Positions 18,552 to 28,344 of a stretch of 64,000 nt of DNA are shown one piece after another. This stretch comes from Thiorhodospira sibirica ATCC 700588. GTDB lineage: Bacteria; Pseudomonadota; Gammaproteobacteria; Ectothiorhodospirales; Ectothiorhodospiraceae. The notes beneath the pieces are model-generated. The model did no database searches, was not told where the DNA came from, and worked only from the letters and a program-made list of their open reading frames with translations. The position numbers and the translations under genes were made by a program. The stretch spans positions 2,360,516 through 2,424,515 of the forward strand of contig NZ_MU255056.1 of the NCBI RefSeq assembly GCF_000227725.2. The letters are read 5' to 3'. Within the stretch, counting starts at the first letter, position 1, and the number at the start of each line of letters is the position of its first letter.

Positions 18552-18893
18552 ACTGCTCCTAAAAACCTAAACAAAGTTGCTTATGCGATTTTTAGGCACT
18601 TCGCTCTCCGTTGATAGCGCCCCGAAGGGCGAGCAACTGGAGTCCTGGTTGAGCAGTCCCAACCGAATGGCCGGTCAACACCGGCAACATGGGCGGTTTC
18701 AGCCGTCGAAACCCAGCTTGCGCCATAAAAGTGGCCTCGGCGTTCATCCTGAACAGAGAACAACTTTGCGATTCGACTTCGACCCCGACCATGGAACGCG
18801 AAACCTTCGCGCTTGTAGATAACCTATCTACAGTAGGGAATTTTGATGAAGAATGAAGAAAAAATCAAGAACTTTTTTTTGCTCTTTTGCAAG
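18552..18893 (+). repeat. 335-bp structured repeat, copy 1
   Basis: From ACTGCTCCT (18552) to about TGCTCTT (18893) this sequence is almost identical to the reverse complement of 35411-35745. It is rich in potential hairpins: CCTAAAAA...TTTTTAGG near the left end, CGCCC-CGAA-GGGCG at 18617-18630, GGTTG...CAACC, GCCGGT-CAAC-ACCGGC, GGTTTC...GAAACC, CGCGAA...TTCGCG and TGTAGATA-ACC-TATCTACA near the right end. Both strands contain short reading frames, but none has protein-like features. The right end abuts the presumed erpA promoter. No transposase is linked. I do not recognise the family with certainty. Confidence 0.8.
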
Positions 18894-18900
18894 ATAATTC

Positions 18901-18929
18901 TTGACTGTAAAACTCGGAAAATGATAGCT
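18901..18929 (+). promoter_or_regulatory. Candidate erpA promoter with IscR type-1-like site
   Basis: TTGACT (18901-18906) is followed by GTAAAACTCGG and then ATAGCT/TAGCTT as a weak -10 with 17-18 bases of spacing. The TTGACT...ACTCGG...AAT pattern resembles the IscR type-1 operator of Fe-S assembly promoters, and ErpA is an IscR target in E. coli. The call rests on partial consensus agreement and position. Confidence 0.4.
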
Positions 18930-18987
18930 TGAGGCCATCAAATCCTTTGCGTATCGCCCACATTACCACTCTTGGGAGTTTTTCATT

Positions 18988-19335
18988 ATGAGCCATGCTG
19001 AAATCCCCTCACCGTTGATTTTCACCGATTCTGCGGCCAACAAGGTCAAGGATCTGATTGCCGAGGAAAACAACCCCAACCTCAAGCTGCGCGTCTTTGT
19101 CAGCGGCGGCGGCTGCTCGGGGTTTCAATACGGTTTCACCTTCGATGAAAACACCACCGAAGGCGATACCATCGTGGAAAAAGGCGGCGTCACCCTGTTA
19201 ATCGACCCGATGAGCTATCAATACCTGATCGGCGCCGAGATCGACTACACCGAAGGTCTGGAGGGCGCGCAGTTTGTGATCCGCAACCCCAACGCCACCA
19301 CCACCTGCGGCTGTGGCTCCTCATTTTCCGCCTAA
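18988..19335 (+). CDS. erpA: Iron-sulfur cluster insertion protein ErpA
   Basis: 115 residues, A-type Fe-S carrier that passes 4Fe-4S clusters to apo-enzymes such as IspG/IspH. The three cluster-binding cysteines are present: one in [13 protein letters not shown] (residue about 43) and the pair in the C-terminal C-G-C-G-S-S-F-S-A. The N-terminal block [16 protein letters not shown] and the internal [11 protein letters not shown] are typical. A good Shine-Dalgarno (TTGGGAG) precedes the ATG, and a strong terminator follows 25 bases after the stop. The gene is monocistronic. Confidence 0.97.
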   Translation: MSHAEIPSPLIFTDSAANKVKDLIAEENNPNLKLRVFVSGGGCSGFQYGFTFDENTTEGDTIVEKGGVTLLIDPMSYQYLIGAEIDYTEGLEGAQFVIRNPNATTTCGCGSSFSA

Positions 19336-19360
19336 GCCCGTATCCCCTTGAGTTAAATAA

Positions 19361-19384
19361 CCCGCCGCCTGGCGGGTTTTTTTT
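19361..19384 (+). terminator. Rho-independent terminator of erpA
   Basis: CCCGCC-GCCT-GGCGGG followed by eight T residues. The next gene begins 12 bases after it, so lplA transcription must either read through or start nearby. Confidence 0.9.
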
Positions 19385-19395
19385 GGAGCACGCCC

Positions 19396-20466
19396 ATGAC
19401 CCGACATTCCCAAACGCTGCGCGTACTGGATACCGGTTTACGCCGTGGCGCAGAAAACATCGCCTTGAACCGGGCACTGCTGGAGGCCCATCAGGCCGGT
19501 GAAACACCGCACACCCTGCGCTTTTTACGCTTCACCCCGGCAGCGCTGGTCGGTTTTCATCAAGATGTCGCCCAGGAATTGCGCGTTGATTACTGCCAGG
19601 CGCATCAGATCGAAATCCAGCGCCGCATCACCGGTGGGGGGGCAATTTATTTTGATGAAACCCAGCTAGGCTGGGAGCTGTATCTGGACAAGGCTTTTTT
19701 AGGCAGCGCCGATATGACCGAGATTGCCGAGCGCATCTGCGTGGCCGCCGCTCAGGGCATCAGCCGACTCGGCATCGAGGCCCAGTTTCGCCCGCGCAAT
19801 GATATTGAGGTGAATGGGCGCAAGATTTCCGGCACCGGAGGGGCATTTGATGGCAACTCCATCATGTATCAGGGCACCCTGCTGCTGGATTTTGATATTG
19901 AGCGCATGCTCAAGGTCCTGCACATCCCCGCCGAAAAACTCGCCGACAAAGCCATCGCCTCGGCGCGTGAACGCGTGGTCAATCTCAAGGAACTGCTCGG
20001 CTATCTGCCGAGCTTCGCCGAAGTACAAGGCCACCTGGCGCACGCCTTTGCCGAGGACTTTGCGGTATCACTGGACTGGGATAATGCACTCAATCCCCAG
20101 GAACAGGCGCGCTTTGAGGCGGCACTGGCCGAGATTGACAGCCCGGAATGGGTTTATCAACACACCCGCCCCGCCACCGCGCACATGGTTGAGCGGGTAT
20201 ACAAAGCCAAAGGCGGGCTGCTGCGCGCTGCCTTACAGATCGACACACAGACCGCGTGTCTTAAGCAGGTCTGGATCACCGGCGATTTTTTCGTCAAACC
20301 GCAACGCCTCATCCTTGATCTGGAAGCCTTCTTGAAAGACACCCCACTCGATCAACTCCCGGCCCGCATCCAGACATTTTTCGCCGACTACCCGGCGGAA
20401 TTATTGGCCCTGAATCCAGAGGATTTCATCGCCTTGTTGTGTCCAGAAGTGGCGGCATCATCTTAA
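19396..20466 (+). CDS. lplA: Lipoate-protein ligase A family protein
   Basis: 356 residues of the BPL/LplA/LipB fold. The lipoate-binding block QRRITGGGAIYFDETQLGWELYLD and the catalytic-Lys block RNDIEVNGRKISGTGG are both present, followed by LLLDFDIERMLKVL. A C-terminal accessory domain (about residues 245-340) with AHMVERVYKAKGGLLRAALQID resembles the LplA C-terminal or LplB-like domain. It attaches lipoate, or an octanoyl group, to E2 and GcvH proteins. GGAG precedes the start by about 8 bases, overlapping the end of the erpA terminator. Exact subtype (salvage ligase or octanoyltransferase) is not settled by the sequence. Confidence 0.85.
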   Translation: MTRHSQTLRVLDTGLRRGAENIALNRALLEAHQAGETPHTLRFLRFTPAALVGFHQDVAQELRVDYCQAHQIEIQRRITGGGAIYFDETQLGWELYLDKAFLGSADMTEIAERICVAAAQGISRLGIEAQFRPRNDIEVNGRKISGTGGAFDGNSIMYQGTLLLDFDIERMLKVLHIPAEKLADKAIASARERVVNLKELLGYLPSFAEVQGHLAHAFAEDFAVSLDWDNALNPQEQARFEAALAEIDSPEWVYQHTRPATAHMVERVYKAKGGLLRAALQIDTQTACLKQVWITGDFFVKPQRLILDLEAFLKDTPLDQLPARIQTFFADYPAELLALNPEDFIALLCPEVAASS

Positions 20467-20481
20467 TGCCACTGCAAAAAA

Positions 20482-20505
20482 GCGACGGCTAGAAGCCGCC
20501 GCCAC
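20482..20505 (+). repeat. GCGRC hairpin REP unit
   Basis: GCGACGGCT-AGA-AGCCGCCGC followed by CAC. It is a single member of the covarying hairpin family seen also at 18444, 21862, 54044 and 54346. A second palindrome, GCCGAGC-CAGA-GCGCGGC, follows at about 20511-20528 and resembles the other REP family. Confidence 0.65.
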
Positions 20506-20541
20506 TTCGTGCCGAGCCAGAGCGCGGCATTCCCGATGGGC

Positions 20542-21798
20542 TTAGTCCTGACGATAGACCGGGAAGCGGGCGCAGACATCGAGTACCTGTTGCTTGACCC
20601 GTTCCAGCACTGCCGGGTTTTCATGGTCATCCAGAATATCTGCAATCCAGTGGGCTAGTTGCTGGGCCTCGTTTAGACCAAAGCCCCGGGTAGTGATGGC
20701 CGGGGTGCCGATGCGAATGCCGCTGGTGACAAAGGGCGATTGCGGGTCATTGGGAACGGTGTTTTTATTGACCGTGATATAGGCCTGTCCCAAAGCAGCA
20801 TCAGCGGCTTTGCCGGTCAGCCCCTTGGCAATCAGATCGACCAAAAACAGGTGATTATCGGTGCCGCCCGAGACGATGCGATGCCCACGTTCGATCAATA
20901 CCGCCGCCATGGCGCGGGCGTTGTCGATGACCTGTTGTTGATACTGTTTGAACTCGGGCTCCAGCGCTTCCTTGAAGGCCACCGCTTTGGCGGCAATCGC
21001 ATGCATCAGCGGGCCACCCTGGGTTCCCGGAAACACCAGGGAATTGAGCTTTTTCTCGATCTCGGGGTTGGCTTTGGCCAGAATCATGCCACCGCGTGGG
21101 CCGCGCAGGGTTTTGTGGGTGGTGGTGGTGGTGACATCGGCAATGCTGACCGGGTTGGGATACAAGCCAGCGGCCACCAGACCGGCGACATGGGCCATAT
21201 CCACCAGCAGATAGGCGCCGACTTCATCGGCAATGGCGCGAAAACGTGCCCAGTCAATCACCCGCGAATAGGCCGAAAAACCCGCCACAATCAGCTTGGG
21301 GCGATGTTCCAGCGCCAATTGCTCGACCTGGGCATAATCCAGATAGCCCTGATCATCTACGCCATATTGCACGGCATGATACAGCTTGCCGGAAAAGTTG
21401 ACCTTGGCGCCGTGGGTCAGATGTCCGCCGTGGGCCAGACTCATGCCCAGCACGGTTTCACCCGGCTCCACCAGGGCCATATACACCGCCGCATTGGCCT
21501 GTGAACCGGAATGCGGCTGGACATTGGCATAATCGGCGCCAAACAGGGCCTTGGCCCGTTCCAGCGCCAGTTCCTCGGCGATATCTACAAACTCACAGCC
21601 GCCGTAATAGCGTTTGCCGGGATAGCCTTCGGCATATTTGTTGGTCAGCACACTGCCCTGAGCCTGTAACACTCTGGGGCTGGTGTAGTTTTCCGAGGCA
21701 ATCAGCTCGATATGTTGCTCCTGGCGGACGGCCTCGGATTGCATGGCATCCCACAGCACATCATCATATCCGGCCAGGGTCATACGGCTTGAAAACAT
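20542..21798 (-). CDS. glyA: Serine hydroxymethyltransferase
   Basis: 418 residues, PLP enzyme interconverting serine and glycine with tetrahydrofolate. The PLP-Lys block [16 protein letters not shown] is intact. Other conserved stretches are [38 protein letters not shown] near the N-terminus, [10 protein letters not shown] and [20 protein letters not shown]. It is the normal length. It is preceded on the minus strand by only 92 bases that separate it from the large histidine kinase gene and contain a REP hairpin, so it probably has its own promoter there. Confidence 0.97.
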   Translation of the reverse strand: MFSSRMTLAGYDDVLWDAMQSEAVRQEQHIELIASENYTSPRVLQAQGSVLTNKYAEGYPGKRYYGGCEFVDIAEELALERAKALFGADYANVQPHSGSQANAAVYMALVEPGETVLGMSLAHGGHLTHGAKVNFSGKLYHAVQYGVDDQGYLDYAQVEQLALEHRPKLIVAGFSAYSRVIDWARFRAIADEVGAYLLVDMAHVAGLVAAGLYPNPVSIADVTTTTTHKTLRGPRGGMILAKANPEIEKKLNSLVFPGTQGGPLMHAIAAKAVAFKEALEPEFKQYQQQVIDNARAMAAVLIERGHRIVSGGTDNHLFLVDLIAKGLTGKAADAALGQAYITVNKNTVPNDPQSPFVTSGIRIGTPAITTRGFGLNEAQQLAHWIADILDDHENPAVLERVKQQVLDVCARFPVYRQD

Positions 21799-21861
21799 AT
21801 TAAGTAAACTCCATAAGGCAAATAATAAGGTAGTAAGTCAGGTTTAGCGTTTAAGGCCACC

Positions 21862-21885
21862 GCGACATCTGGAAGATGCCGCTAC
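21862..21885 (+). repeat. GCGRC hairpin REP unit
   Basis: GCGACATCT-GGA-AGATGCCGC followed by TAC, between the end of the histidine kinase gene and glyA. It is the same family as 18444-18467, with one A-C mismatch in the stem. Confidence 0.65.
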
Positions 21886-21890
21886 TTTGC

Positions 21891-24800
21891 TCAGTCCAGC
21901 GCAAACGCTGTTTTCATCTGCGCAGACATCTCCGGGAGCTGGGCCTGTAATGCCTCAAAATCAGCCAGCGCTGCCGGCAGGTCATGGCGCCGACAGGCCT
22001 GTTCGATGGCCAGGGCCAGCGTATACAGACGATGGGCGCTCATATTACCAGCCATTCCTTTGATGGTGTGACTCAGTTGCATGGCCTGCGGCAAATTATC
22101 CTGCGCCAGATGTTCTGCTAGTGTGGTAATGCGTTGCGGGAGATCCTGCAAAAAATCATTGACCAGCTGTGCCGCCAGTTCGCGATCATCCATCAGCCGC
22201 TCCAGCAGTTCGGCCTGGGCAAAGACGAGCGCACTGGCAATAGGATCTGCCTGCGCGGCGGCGCTGGCCCCGGCCTGGGCGGTCTGCGGGTGGCGTGGCA
22301 ACCACTTTTGCAGTATCTGCAACAGCGCATCGGGTGAGACCGGTTTTTGCAGATAATCATCCATCCCCGCCTGCAGACAGCGCTCCCGATCGCCTTGCAT
22401 GGCGTGGGCGGTCATGGCAATGATGGGAATATGCGCCACCGCTCCTGCCATCTGTGCCTCGTTTTCACGAATCCATTGGGTGGCCTGCAGGCCGTCCATC
22501 TCAGGCATTTGTACATCCATCAGGACCAGATCATAGGGCAGACTGCTCAGAGCGCTGAGAGCCTCCATGCCATTGGCCACCGCATCGGCGCGCAGGCCGA
22601 ATTTGCGCAGGATACCCAAGGCGACTTGCTGGTTGATGATATTGTCCTCTGCCAGCAGGATGCGCGCCTTGCTGTCCTTGAAATACTCGGCGGCCTGACT
22701 TTTGTGCAGCTCGTGCGTCAGGTGCTGGGTGATCAGCGGGGCGTGCTGTTCACGCGCCAATGCCAGCGATAGACAATCAAACAGCTCCAGATGTTGCAGC
22801 GGCTTGCTCAGATAGCCGGAAAAACCGATCTCTTCCAGGCGTTTGCCCTGACCGCGCTGCCCGACCGAGGTCATCATTACCAAACGGGTCTCCTGCAATC
22901 GCGTATCGGCACGAATCACCCGGCCCAGGGTTTCACCATCCATGCCCGGCATACACATATCCAGAATCGCCAGCTGATACGGGTCTTGTTCGCTCAGCCC
23001 CTGATACAACAGGGCCAGCGCCTGTGGCCCATCACAGGCGCTGCTGGTACGCATCTGCCAGTGCTTGAGGCGCTGTTCCAGGATCTCCCGATTGGTGGCG
23101 TTGTCATCGACAATCAGGGCGCGCACACCGTGCAATGATGCGATCAGTAGCGTTGACTCTGCCTGTGCATCACCCTCCTGACACCCGAGTTTTACGGTAA
23201 ACCAGAAGGTAGACCCCTCGCCTTGTACGCTGTCAACGCCAATCTCCCCGCCCATGAGAATGGCCAGTTGCCGGGAAATCGCCAGCCCCAGCCCGGTGCC
23301 GCCAAATTCGCGGGTAATCGAGGCATCAACCTGGGAAAAGCTTTGAAACAGCCGGTCCATTTTATCTTTGGGGATGCCGATGCCGGTATCACGCACGCTA
23401 AAGCGCAGATGAGCGGTTTGGGCATCGGTATGCACACAGCTTACGCGCACTGCTACCTCGCCCTGATGGGTGAATTTGATGGCGTTGCTGACCAGATTGG
23501 TGAGAATCTGGCGCAGGCGCCCGGGATCACCGCACAGCAGTACCGGCACATCCACATCCGCCGCACAGATAAACTCAAGTCCCTTCTCCTCGGCCTTGAA
23601 GGCCATCATCATGGCAAAATCATCCAGGGTGGTGCGCAAATCAAAATCCAGGGTTTCCAGATCCAGTTTCCCCGCTTCTATTTTGGAAAAGTCCAAGATG
23701 TCGTTAATCAGCGCCAGCAAGGCCTCGGCACTGGCCTTGACGGTGTTGGCATAATGACGCTGTTCGCCGTTGAGTTCGGTATCCAGGAGCAGCCCGGTCA
23801 TACCGATCACTCCGTTCATCGGTGTGCGGATTTCATGGCTCATATTGGCCAGAAACTCGCTTTTGGCCTGACTGGCCTGTTGCGCTTTCAACAAGGCCAA
23901 ATCGAGTTCGATATTTGTGCAGGCCAGTTCGTGGGCATAGGCATTGAGCTTTTCCTCGGCGAATTTGCGGGCGGTAATATCGCGGGCCACCGCATAAATC
24001 ATCTCCCCTTGCGGAATAGAACGCCACTCGATCCAGCAATAGCTGCCGTCTTTGTGACGATAGCGGTTTTCAAAGCCGATCACCTCCTCTTGCTGTTTGA
24101 GCATACTCACGGCCTGATGGGTGCTGGCAATATCATCAGGATGGATAAACTCAAAAAAGGAGCGCCCTTCCACCTCGCTCATGGTATAGCCGAGCACCTG
24201 CTGCCATTGCGGATTGAGGCGGATAAACTGGCCTTGGGTATTGGCGATGCATAGCAAATCCAGACTGGTGTTGAAATAGCGGTCAAGCTCGGCACTCTTG
24301 GCTTTCAGGGCGATTTCTGCCTGCTTGCGGTCGGTGATGTCCTGATGGGTGCCGGCCATGCGCAAAGGCCGCCCATCGTTTGCCCATTCAATGACCTTGC
24401 CGCGATCCAGCACCCATACCCAGGAGCCGTCTTTATGATGCATGCGGCACTCGCATTCGTAATACGCCAGATCACCGGCGAAGTGTTCGGTCAGCCGCTG
24501 GTTGCTGATGATGGCGTCTTCGGGATGCAATTTATCCAGCCAGGTCTGGATGCTGATCGGTGCCAGCTCATCCAGGGTATGGCCGATAATCTGCGCCCAG
24601 CGCTCATTGAAGATGGTACGACCACTGAGGATATCCCATTCCCAGGTACCCACATGGGTGCCTTCGATAATATGCGCGAGGCGCTGGCGCTGTTGTTCTA
24701 ATTGCAGCTCGATGTTTTTCAGGTGCGTCTGATCGAACATATAGCCACGGATTTTAACGACCTCGCCGTGCTCATTGAGTTCGAGCATGGTGAAATCATA

Positions 24801-26486
24801 AAACCACTTATAAATCCCTTCCTGGGTGCGCAGCCGGTAGGATTGTTCATAGGTGCTGATACCTTGTTCGATATTGTATGACACCTCGGCTTTGATCAGC
24901 GCCGCATCTTCGGGATGCAGCAAATCCTGGAAATGAAACCCAGGATGTTTCATTTGCTCGGGGGTATAACCCAGAATGGCCGTGACATTTTCCGAGACAT
25001 ACAACACCGGCCAGTGCGCCTGCGGTGACCACACAATGGTCAGCACCGGGCCATTGGAGAATAGCTTGCGTTCGGCCTGAAGCTCCTCTTCGGCCTGTTT
25101 GCGTTCGCTGATATCAATAAAGGCGCCGATCAGCTCCACCAGCTCACCGGCCTCATCGAAACACACCCGCCAGCGATCTTCCAGCCAGACCCAATGCCCG
25201 GCCGTGTGGCGAATACGATAGGTGCAAGTCCAAACGCCTTCATGGTTGTGCTGTTGCCAGCGCTTTTTGGTTTCTATGACAGCTTGCCGGTCATCCGGGT
25301 GCAGGGCCTCATGCCACCAGCGCGTATCATCGAGCGCCTGGTCAGGCGGGATGCCAAGTACGGCGTGAATATTGTGGGTCAGAAAGGTGAAAGCATCACA
25401 GTCTGGCTTGGTGGTATAAATCACCACCGGGCTGTTGGCCAGGAGCTGATCCAGGCGCTGGCGCGAGGTGAAAGCATTTTCCAGGGTGGCAAAGCTTTGG
25501 TTGAAGGTCTGGGCCAGCAGGGCTAATTCACGCGGCCCCCGCTCCGGCAGGCGCGCACTCAGCGAGGGCTTGTTGGCCAAGGCACGCAAATGCTGCGCAA
25601 ATACCGCCACCGGACGGGCGGTCAGATAGGCCGCCAGGACGGTGGCCAGAATCACCATCAGCAGACTGAGCAATAAAATGACGCTTAAATGGGTGCGCAG
25701 GGTTTCCACGCCCTGAAAAGCCTGCTGATAGGTGAGCGCCACCGCGATCTCAAGATGCTCAAGGCCCGGCGAATCCAGCGGTGTTTGCTGCACCAACCAG
25801 TGGCTTTGCGGCGGTGGCCAGGTCTGCAGTGCGGCATGTTCATGCCAAAACTGATTGGCGACGATCAATTCACCATCATGATCAAGCAAGGCAACCGCAT
25901 AACGCTGACGATCCCAAAACGAGAGAAATTGCTGCCAGGCTTGATATCCCAAGGTCACGATCAAAGCGCCTTCCGGGGAATCATGGATAAATACCGGGGT
26001 GGCAAACACCAGTCCTTTGGCATCTAGATACCAGAGCGTGCGCCCTGAGGCCGGTAGATGGTTCAGCCGCAAGGACTGTAGATCGTGCACCGTAGGTTCG
26101 CCGTTGCTGATGATCTCGCGGCCCTGAAAATCGAGCAGGGCAAAGTGGGCTTTGGCCTGCATACCGGCAATATCCCCCAGCGAACGAAACAGCACCGGCA
26201 GATAACGGTAGCGGTCTTCGGTATCAATCAGGCCATTGATGACCAGATCATTGTCCGCCAGGGTTTGCGCTCTCGCCTGGATGGCATACAGATGACTGCG
26301 CAGCAGGTCATGGTTGTATTCCAGCAGGTGATCCATGCGGGCATGTACCTCCTGCTCCATGCCTTTTTGGTAAAAATGCGCCAACAGGCCGCCGACAATG
26401 GCCAGGCTGCACAAGGTCAGCGGTAACACCCACAGCAAAACCTGGGTCGGCAGGCGATATTCTTGTAAACGCGGGAATTTCTTCAC
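21891..26486 (-). CDS. Large hybrid sensor histidine kinase (4 PAS, HisKA, HATPase, 2 REC, HPt)
   Basis: About 1531 residues from a GTG at 26486, chosen because AGGGC precedes it and it clears the stop of the upstream gene. An ATG at 26537 would overlap that gene. Order: TM1 (about 15-38), periplasmic sensor region (40-260), TM2 (265-289), HAMP (290-340), and four PAS/PAC units (about 350-465, 475-590, 600-725, 740-860). HisKA follows with [15 protein letters not shown], then HATPase with GTGLGLAIS. Two receivers follow: the first with [13 protein letters not shown], the second with [13 protein letters not shown]. An HPt domain carries [10 protein letters not shown] near 1472. All phospho-relay residues are present, so it is a complete intramolecular relay of BarA/ArcB type. 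The upstream gene encodes a binding protein that may supply its ligand signal. No cognate output regulator is adjacent. Confidence 0.93.
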   Translation of the reverse strand: MKKFPRLQEYRLPTQVLLWVLPLTLCSLAIVGGLLAHFYQKGMEQEVHARMDHLLEYNHDLLRSHLYAIQARAQTLADNDLVINGLIDTEDRYRYLPVLFRSLGDIAGMQAKAHFALLDFQGREIISNGEPTVHDLQSLRLNHLPASGRTLWYLDAKGLVFATPVFIHDSPEGALIVTLGYQAWQQFLSFWDRQRYAVALLDHDGELIVANQFWHEHAALQTWPPPQSHWLVQQTPLDSPGLEHLEIAVALTYQQAFQGVETLRTHLSVILLLSLLMVILATVLAAYLTARPVAVFAQHLRALANKPSLSARLPERGPRELALLAQTFNQSFATLENAFTSRQRLDQLLANSPVVIYTTKPDCDAFTFLTHNIHAVLGIPPDQALDDTRWWHEALHPDDRQAVIETKKRWQQHNHEGVWTCTYRIRHTAGHWVWLEDRWRVCFDEAGELVELIGAFIDISERKQAEEELQAERKLFSNGPVLTIVWSPQAHWPVLYVSENVTAILGYTPEQMKHPGFHFQDLLHPEDAALIKAEVSYNIEQGISTYEQSYRLRTQEGIYKWFYDFTMLELNEHGEVVKIRGYMFDQTHLKNIELQLEQQRQRLAHIIEGTHVGTWEWDILSGRTIFNERWAQIIGHTLDELAPISIQTWLDKLHPEDAIISNQRLTEHFAGDLAYYECECRMHHKDGSWVWVLDRGKVIEWANDGRPLRMAGTHQDITDRKQAEIALKAKSAELDRYFNTSLDLLCIANTQGQFIRLNPQWQQVLGYTMSEVEGRSFFEFIHPDDIASTHQAVSMLKQQEEVIGFENRYRHKDGSYCWIEWRSIPQGEMIYAVARDITARKFAEEKLNAYAHELACTNIELDLALLKAQQASQAKSEFLANMSHEIRTPMNGVIGMTGLLLDTELNGEQRHYANTVKASAEALLALINDILDFSKIEAGKLDLETLDFDLRTTLDDFAMMMAFKAEEKGLEFICAADVDVPVLLCGDPGRLRQILTNLVSNAIKFTHQGEVAVRVSCVHTDAQTAHLRFSVRDTGIGIPKDKMDRLFQSFSQVDASITREFGGTGLGLAISRQLAILMGGEIGVDSVQGEGSTFWFTVKLGCQEGDAQAESTLLIASLHGVRALIVDDNATNREILEQRLKHWQMRTSSACDGPQALALLYQGLSEQDPYQLAILDMCMPGMDGETLGRVIRADTRLQETRLVMMTSVGQRGQGKRLEEIGFSGYLSKPLQHLELFDCLSLALAREQHAPLITQHLTHELHKSQAAEYFKDSKARILLAEDNIINQQVALGILRKFGLRADAVANGMEALSALSSLPYDLVLMDVQMPEMDGLQATQWIRENEAQMAGAVAHIPIIAMTAHAMQGDRERCLQAGMDDYLQKPVSPDALLQILQKWLPRHPQTAQAGASAAAQADPIASALVFAQAELLERLMDDRELAAQLVNDFLQDLPQRITTLAEHLAQDNLPQAMQLSHTIKGMAGNMSAHRLYTLALAIEQACRRHDLPAALADFEALQAQLPEMSAQMKTAFALD

Positions 26487-26505
26487 GATGCCCTGCTTAT
26501 GGCGG

Positions 26506-27681
26506 TTATTCTTTGACGGATAGGGGGATGATCCCACCCTCGCGGGAGAAACGCCCCATCTGCAAGTCGCTGATATCTAGTGCATCATGGCGCTCCGGGG
26601 CAAAGGGCGGATGATAATCACGCACCAGCCCTTCGTGTGGCGCGAGTTTTTCTAAGGCCTGTTGTACGGCACTGCGCTCCACCACCCCAGCCTGGGTAAT
26701 GGCGCTGGCCAGCAGATGCACCAGATCATAGCTGTGCGCGACGGCTGAGGGGGCGTAAATGTCGGCGATGCTGCGGGTCTGCGGAAACAGCGCCCTATAA
26801 CCCTCCAGAAATTGCTCGGCACGCGCTGGAAACGGTGGATTAAAAAAGGAAAAAGTCTGCACAAAGCACAAATCCAATTCACCCAGTTGCGCAGCCAGGC
26901 GCTGCTCAAATTCCCCGCCAATCAGGCCCCAGTGAGAAATCACCGGCAGGCGCTGGGGCGGTGGCTGGTCTTGCAGGGCCAGCATAAAGTTCGCCGCATC
27001 GGGGGCATTGCCGACAAAGATCACAGCATCCACATCGGCCTGCTGGATGCGTTGCAGGGTATGCTTAAAACGCTGCTCCCCCCAGTTAAACCATTCCACC
27101 CAGGCCGGAGCCAGGCCATGATCACGCAATGCCAGGGTGAGAGATAGTTCATTAGAGCGCCCCCAGCTGGTTTGTTCGAGTACCAGCGCGAGGCGTTTGT
27201 ACCCTTGCGCAAGGGCATGATCAATCAAGAATTGCCCGGCAAATTCATCCCGAATGGATACGCGAAAAACAAAATTAGGGCGCCGGTGGTGTTCTACCAG
27301 ATGCGTTCCGGCGGCCCACGGTATCAGATACGGGATGCCATAGCTGTGAATCAGCTCAAGTTGTGCGTGAATCACCGGGGTGTGTTTGCCGCCAAGAATG
27401 GCGATAACCTGCGCATTTTTAGCAATCTGGCGAACATTTTCCACGCCGCGTGCGGGATTGCGCCGATGATCATGGATCTCCAGCATCAGCGGTCGGCCCA
27501 GAACCCCACCGGCACGATTGAGTTCACGAATCGCCACCAGCGCGCCGCGCCGAATGGCCTCACCGGCCTCGGCATCTTTGCTGGATAAATCGACATTGAG
27601 GGCGATGACAATCGGTGCGCCAGCCTGCAAGGGACTGATCGACAGGACACTGAGCATAATCAACAAAAGAATGCGTAACAT
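26506..27681 (-). CDS. Periplasmic branched-chain-amino-acid-type binding protein
   Basis: 391 residues, type I periplasmic binding fold (Peripla_BP_6, LivJ/UrtA-like). The signal peptide MLRILLLIMLSVLSISPLQA is followed by GAPIVIALNVDLSSKDAEAGEAIRRGALVAI, a family hallmark (VAIRELNRAGGVLGRPLML). There is no lipobox cysteine. No permease or ATPase genes lie nearby. Instead the gene ends 20 bases before the hybrid kinase gene on the same strand, so it is probably a sensor partner that presents a ligand to the kinase's periplasmic domain. The ligand is unknown. Confidence 0.85.
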   Translation of the reverse strand: MLRILLLIMLSVLSISPLQAGAPIVIALNVDLSSKDAEAGEAIRRGALVAIRELNRAGGVLGRPLMLEIHDHRRNPARGVENVRQIAKNAQVIAILGGKHTPVIHAQLELIHSYGIPYLIPWAAGTHLVEHHRRPNFVFRVSIRDEFAGQFLIDHALAQGYKRLALVLEQTSWGRSNELSLTLALRDHGLAPAWVEWFNWGEQRFKHTLQRIQQADVDAVIFVGNAPDAANFMLALQDQPPPQRLPVISHWGLIGGEFEQRLAAQLGELDLCFVQTFSFFNPPFPARAEQFLEGYRALFPQTRSIADIYAPSAVAHSYDLVHLLASAITQAGVVERSAVQQALEKLAPHEGLVRDYHPPFAPERHDALDISDLQMGRFSREGGIIPLSVKE

Positions 27682-27705
27682 AGATCTCGCAAAATCAGGC
27701 AGAGG

Positions 27706-28344
27706 TTAAGCGGAGATGGCGTACAGCCGGGCAAGCTGCGCGGCGGCCTGTTGCGTATCGGCGCTGGCAAATACCCCGGCGGTCACGGCGAGTAAATCTG
27801 CCCCGGCGGCGACCAAGGGGGCGGCATTGTCTGCCGTGATACCGCCAATGGCACACAGCGGCAGTGAGAGTTGTTGCTTGGCTTGGTGTAAAAGCGCTAG
27901 GGGTGCAGACGCTGCCTGGGGTTTGGTCACAGAAGGATAAAAGGCACCGAAGGCCAGGTAATCGGCCCCTTGGGCAACCGCCTGATAGGCCAGCGCCAGG
28001 GAAGCGTGACAGGTGATGCCGATGAGCTTATCAGGCCCCAGCAAGGCGCGGGCCTGTGGCAATGGCATATCGGACTGCCCCAGATGTACCCCGTCGGCAT
28101 CCACGGCTTGTGCCAGCGCCACATCATCATTGACCAGAAACAAAGCGCCGAAGCGCTGACACAGTGCGCGTAATTGCTGCGCTTGCGTCAAACGCACCGA
28201 AGCGGCACTGTGTTTATCGCGGTATTGCACCAGTCGCGCTCCGCCCTGCAAGGCAGCCTCAACCTCAGACAGCAAATGCGGTGCGGGCATAAGTGTCTGA
28301 TCTGTCAGCACATATAAGCCGCACAGGCGGGTTTTATTTATCAT
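27706..28344 (-). CDS. thiE: Thiamine-phosphate synthase
   Basis: 212 residues, TIM-barrel enzyme joining HMP-PP and thiazole phosphate to make thiamine phosphate. The ATG at 28344 overlaps the 3' end of thiD by 11 bases, so the two are translationally coupled. Landmarks are GLYVLTDQTL, the pyrophosphate-binding ARLVQYRDK, FLVNDDVALAQAVDADGVHLGQSD, GITCHASLALAYQAVAQGADYLAFGAFYPS and PLCAIGGITADNAAPLVAAGADLLAV. Other thiamine genes are not visible in the window. Confidence 0.95.
   Translation of the reverse strand: MINKTRLCGLYVLTDQTLMPAPHLLSEVEAALQGGARLVQYRDKHSAASVRLTQAQQLRALCQRFGALFLVNDDVALAQAVDADGVHLGQSDMPLPQARALLGPDKLIGITCHASLALAYQAVAQGADYLAFGAFYPSVTKPQAASAPLALLHQAKQQLSLPLCAIGGITADNAAPLVAAGADLLAVTAGVFASADTQQAAAQLARLYAISA

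Noticed and set aside
18577..18822. Open frames of 60-81 codons inside the 335-bp repeat, present in both copies
   Set aside because: Frames are open on both strands, composition is not protein-like, there is no ribosome site, and the copies differ in a hairpin rather than at third codon positions. I treat the sequence as a structured repeat.
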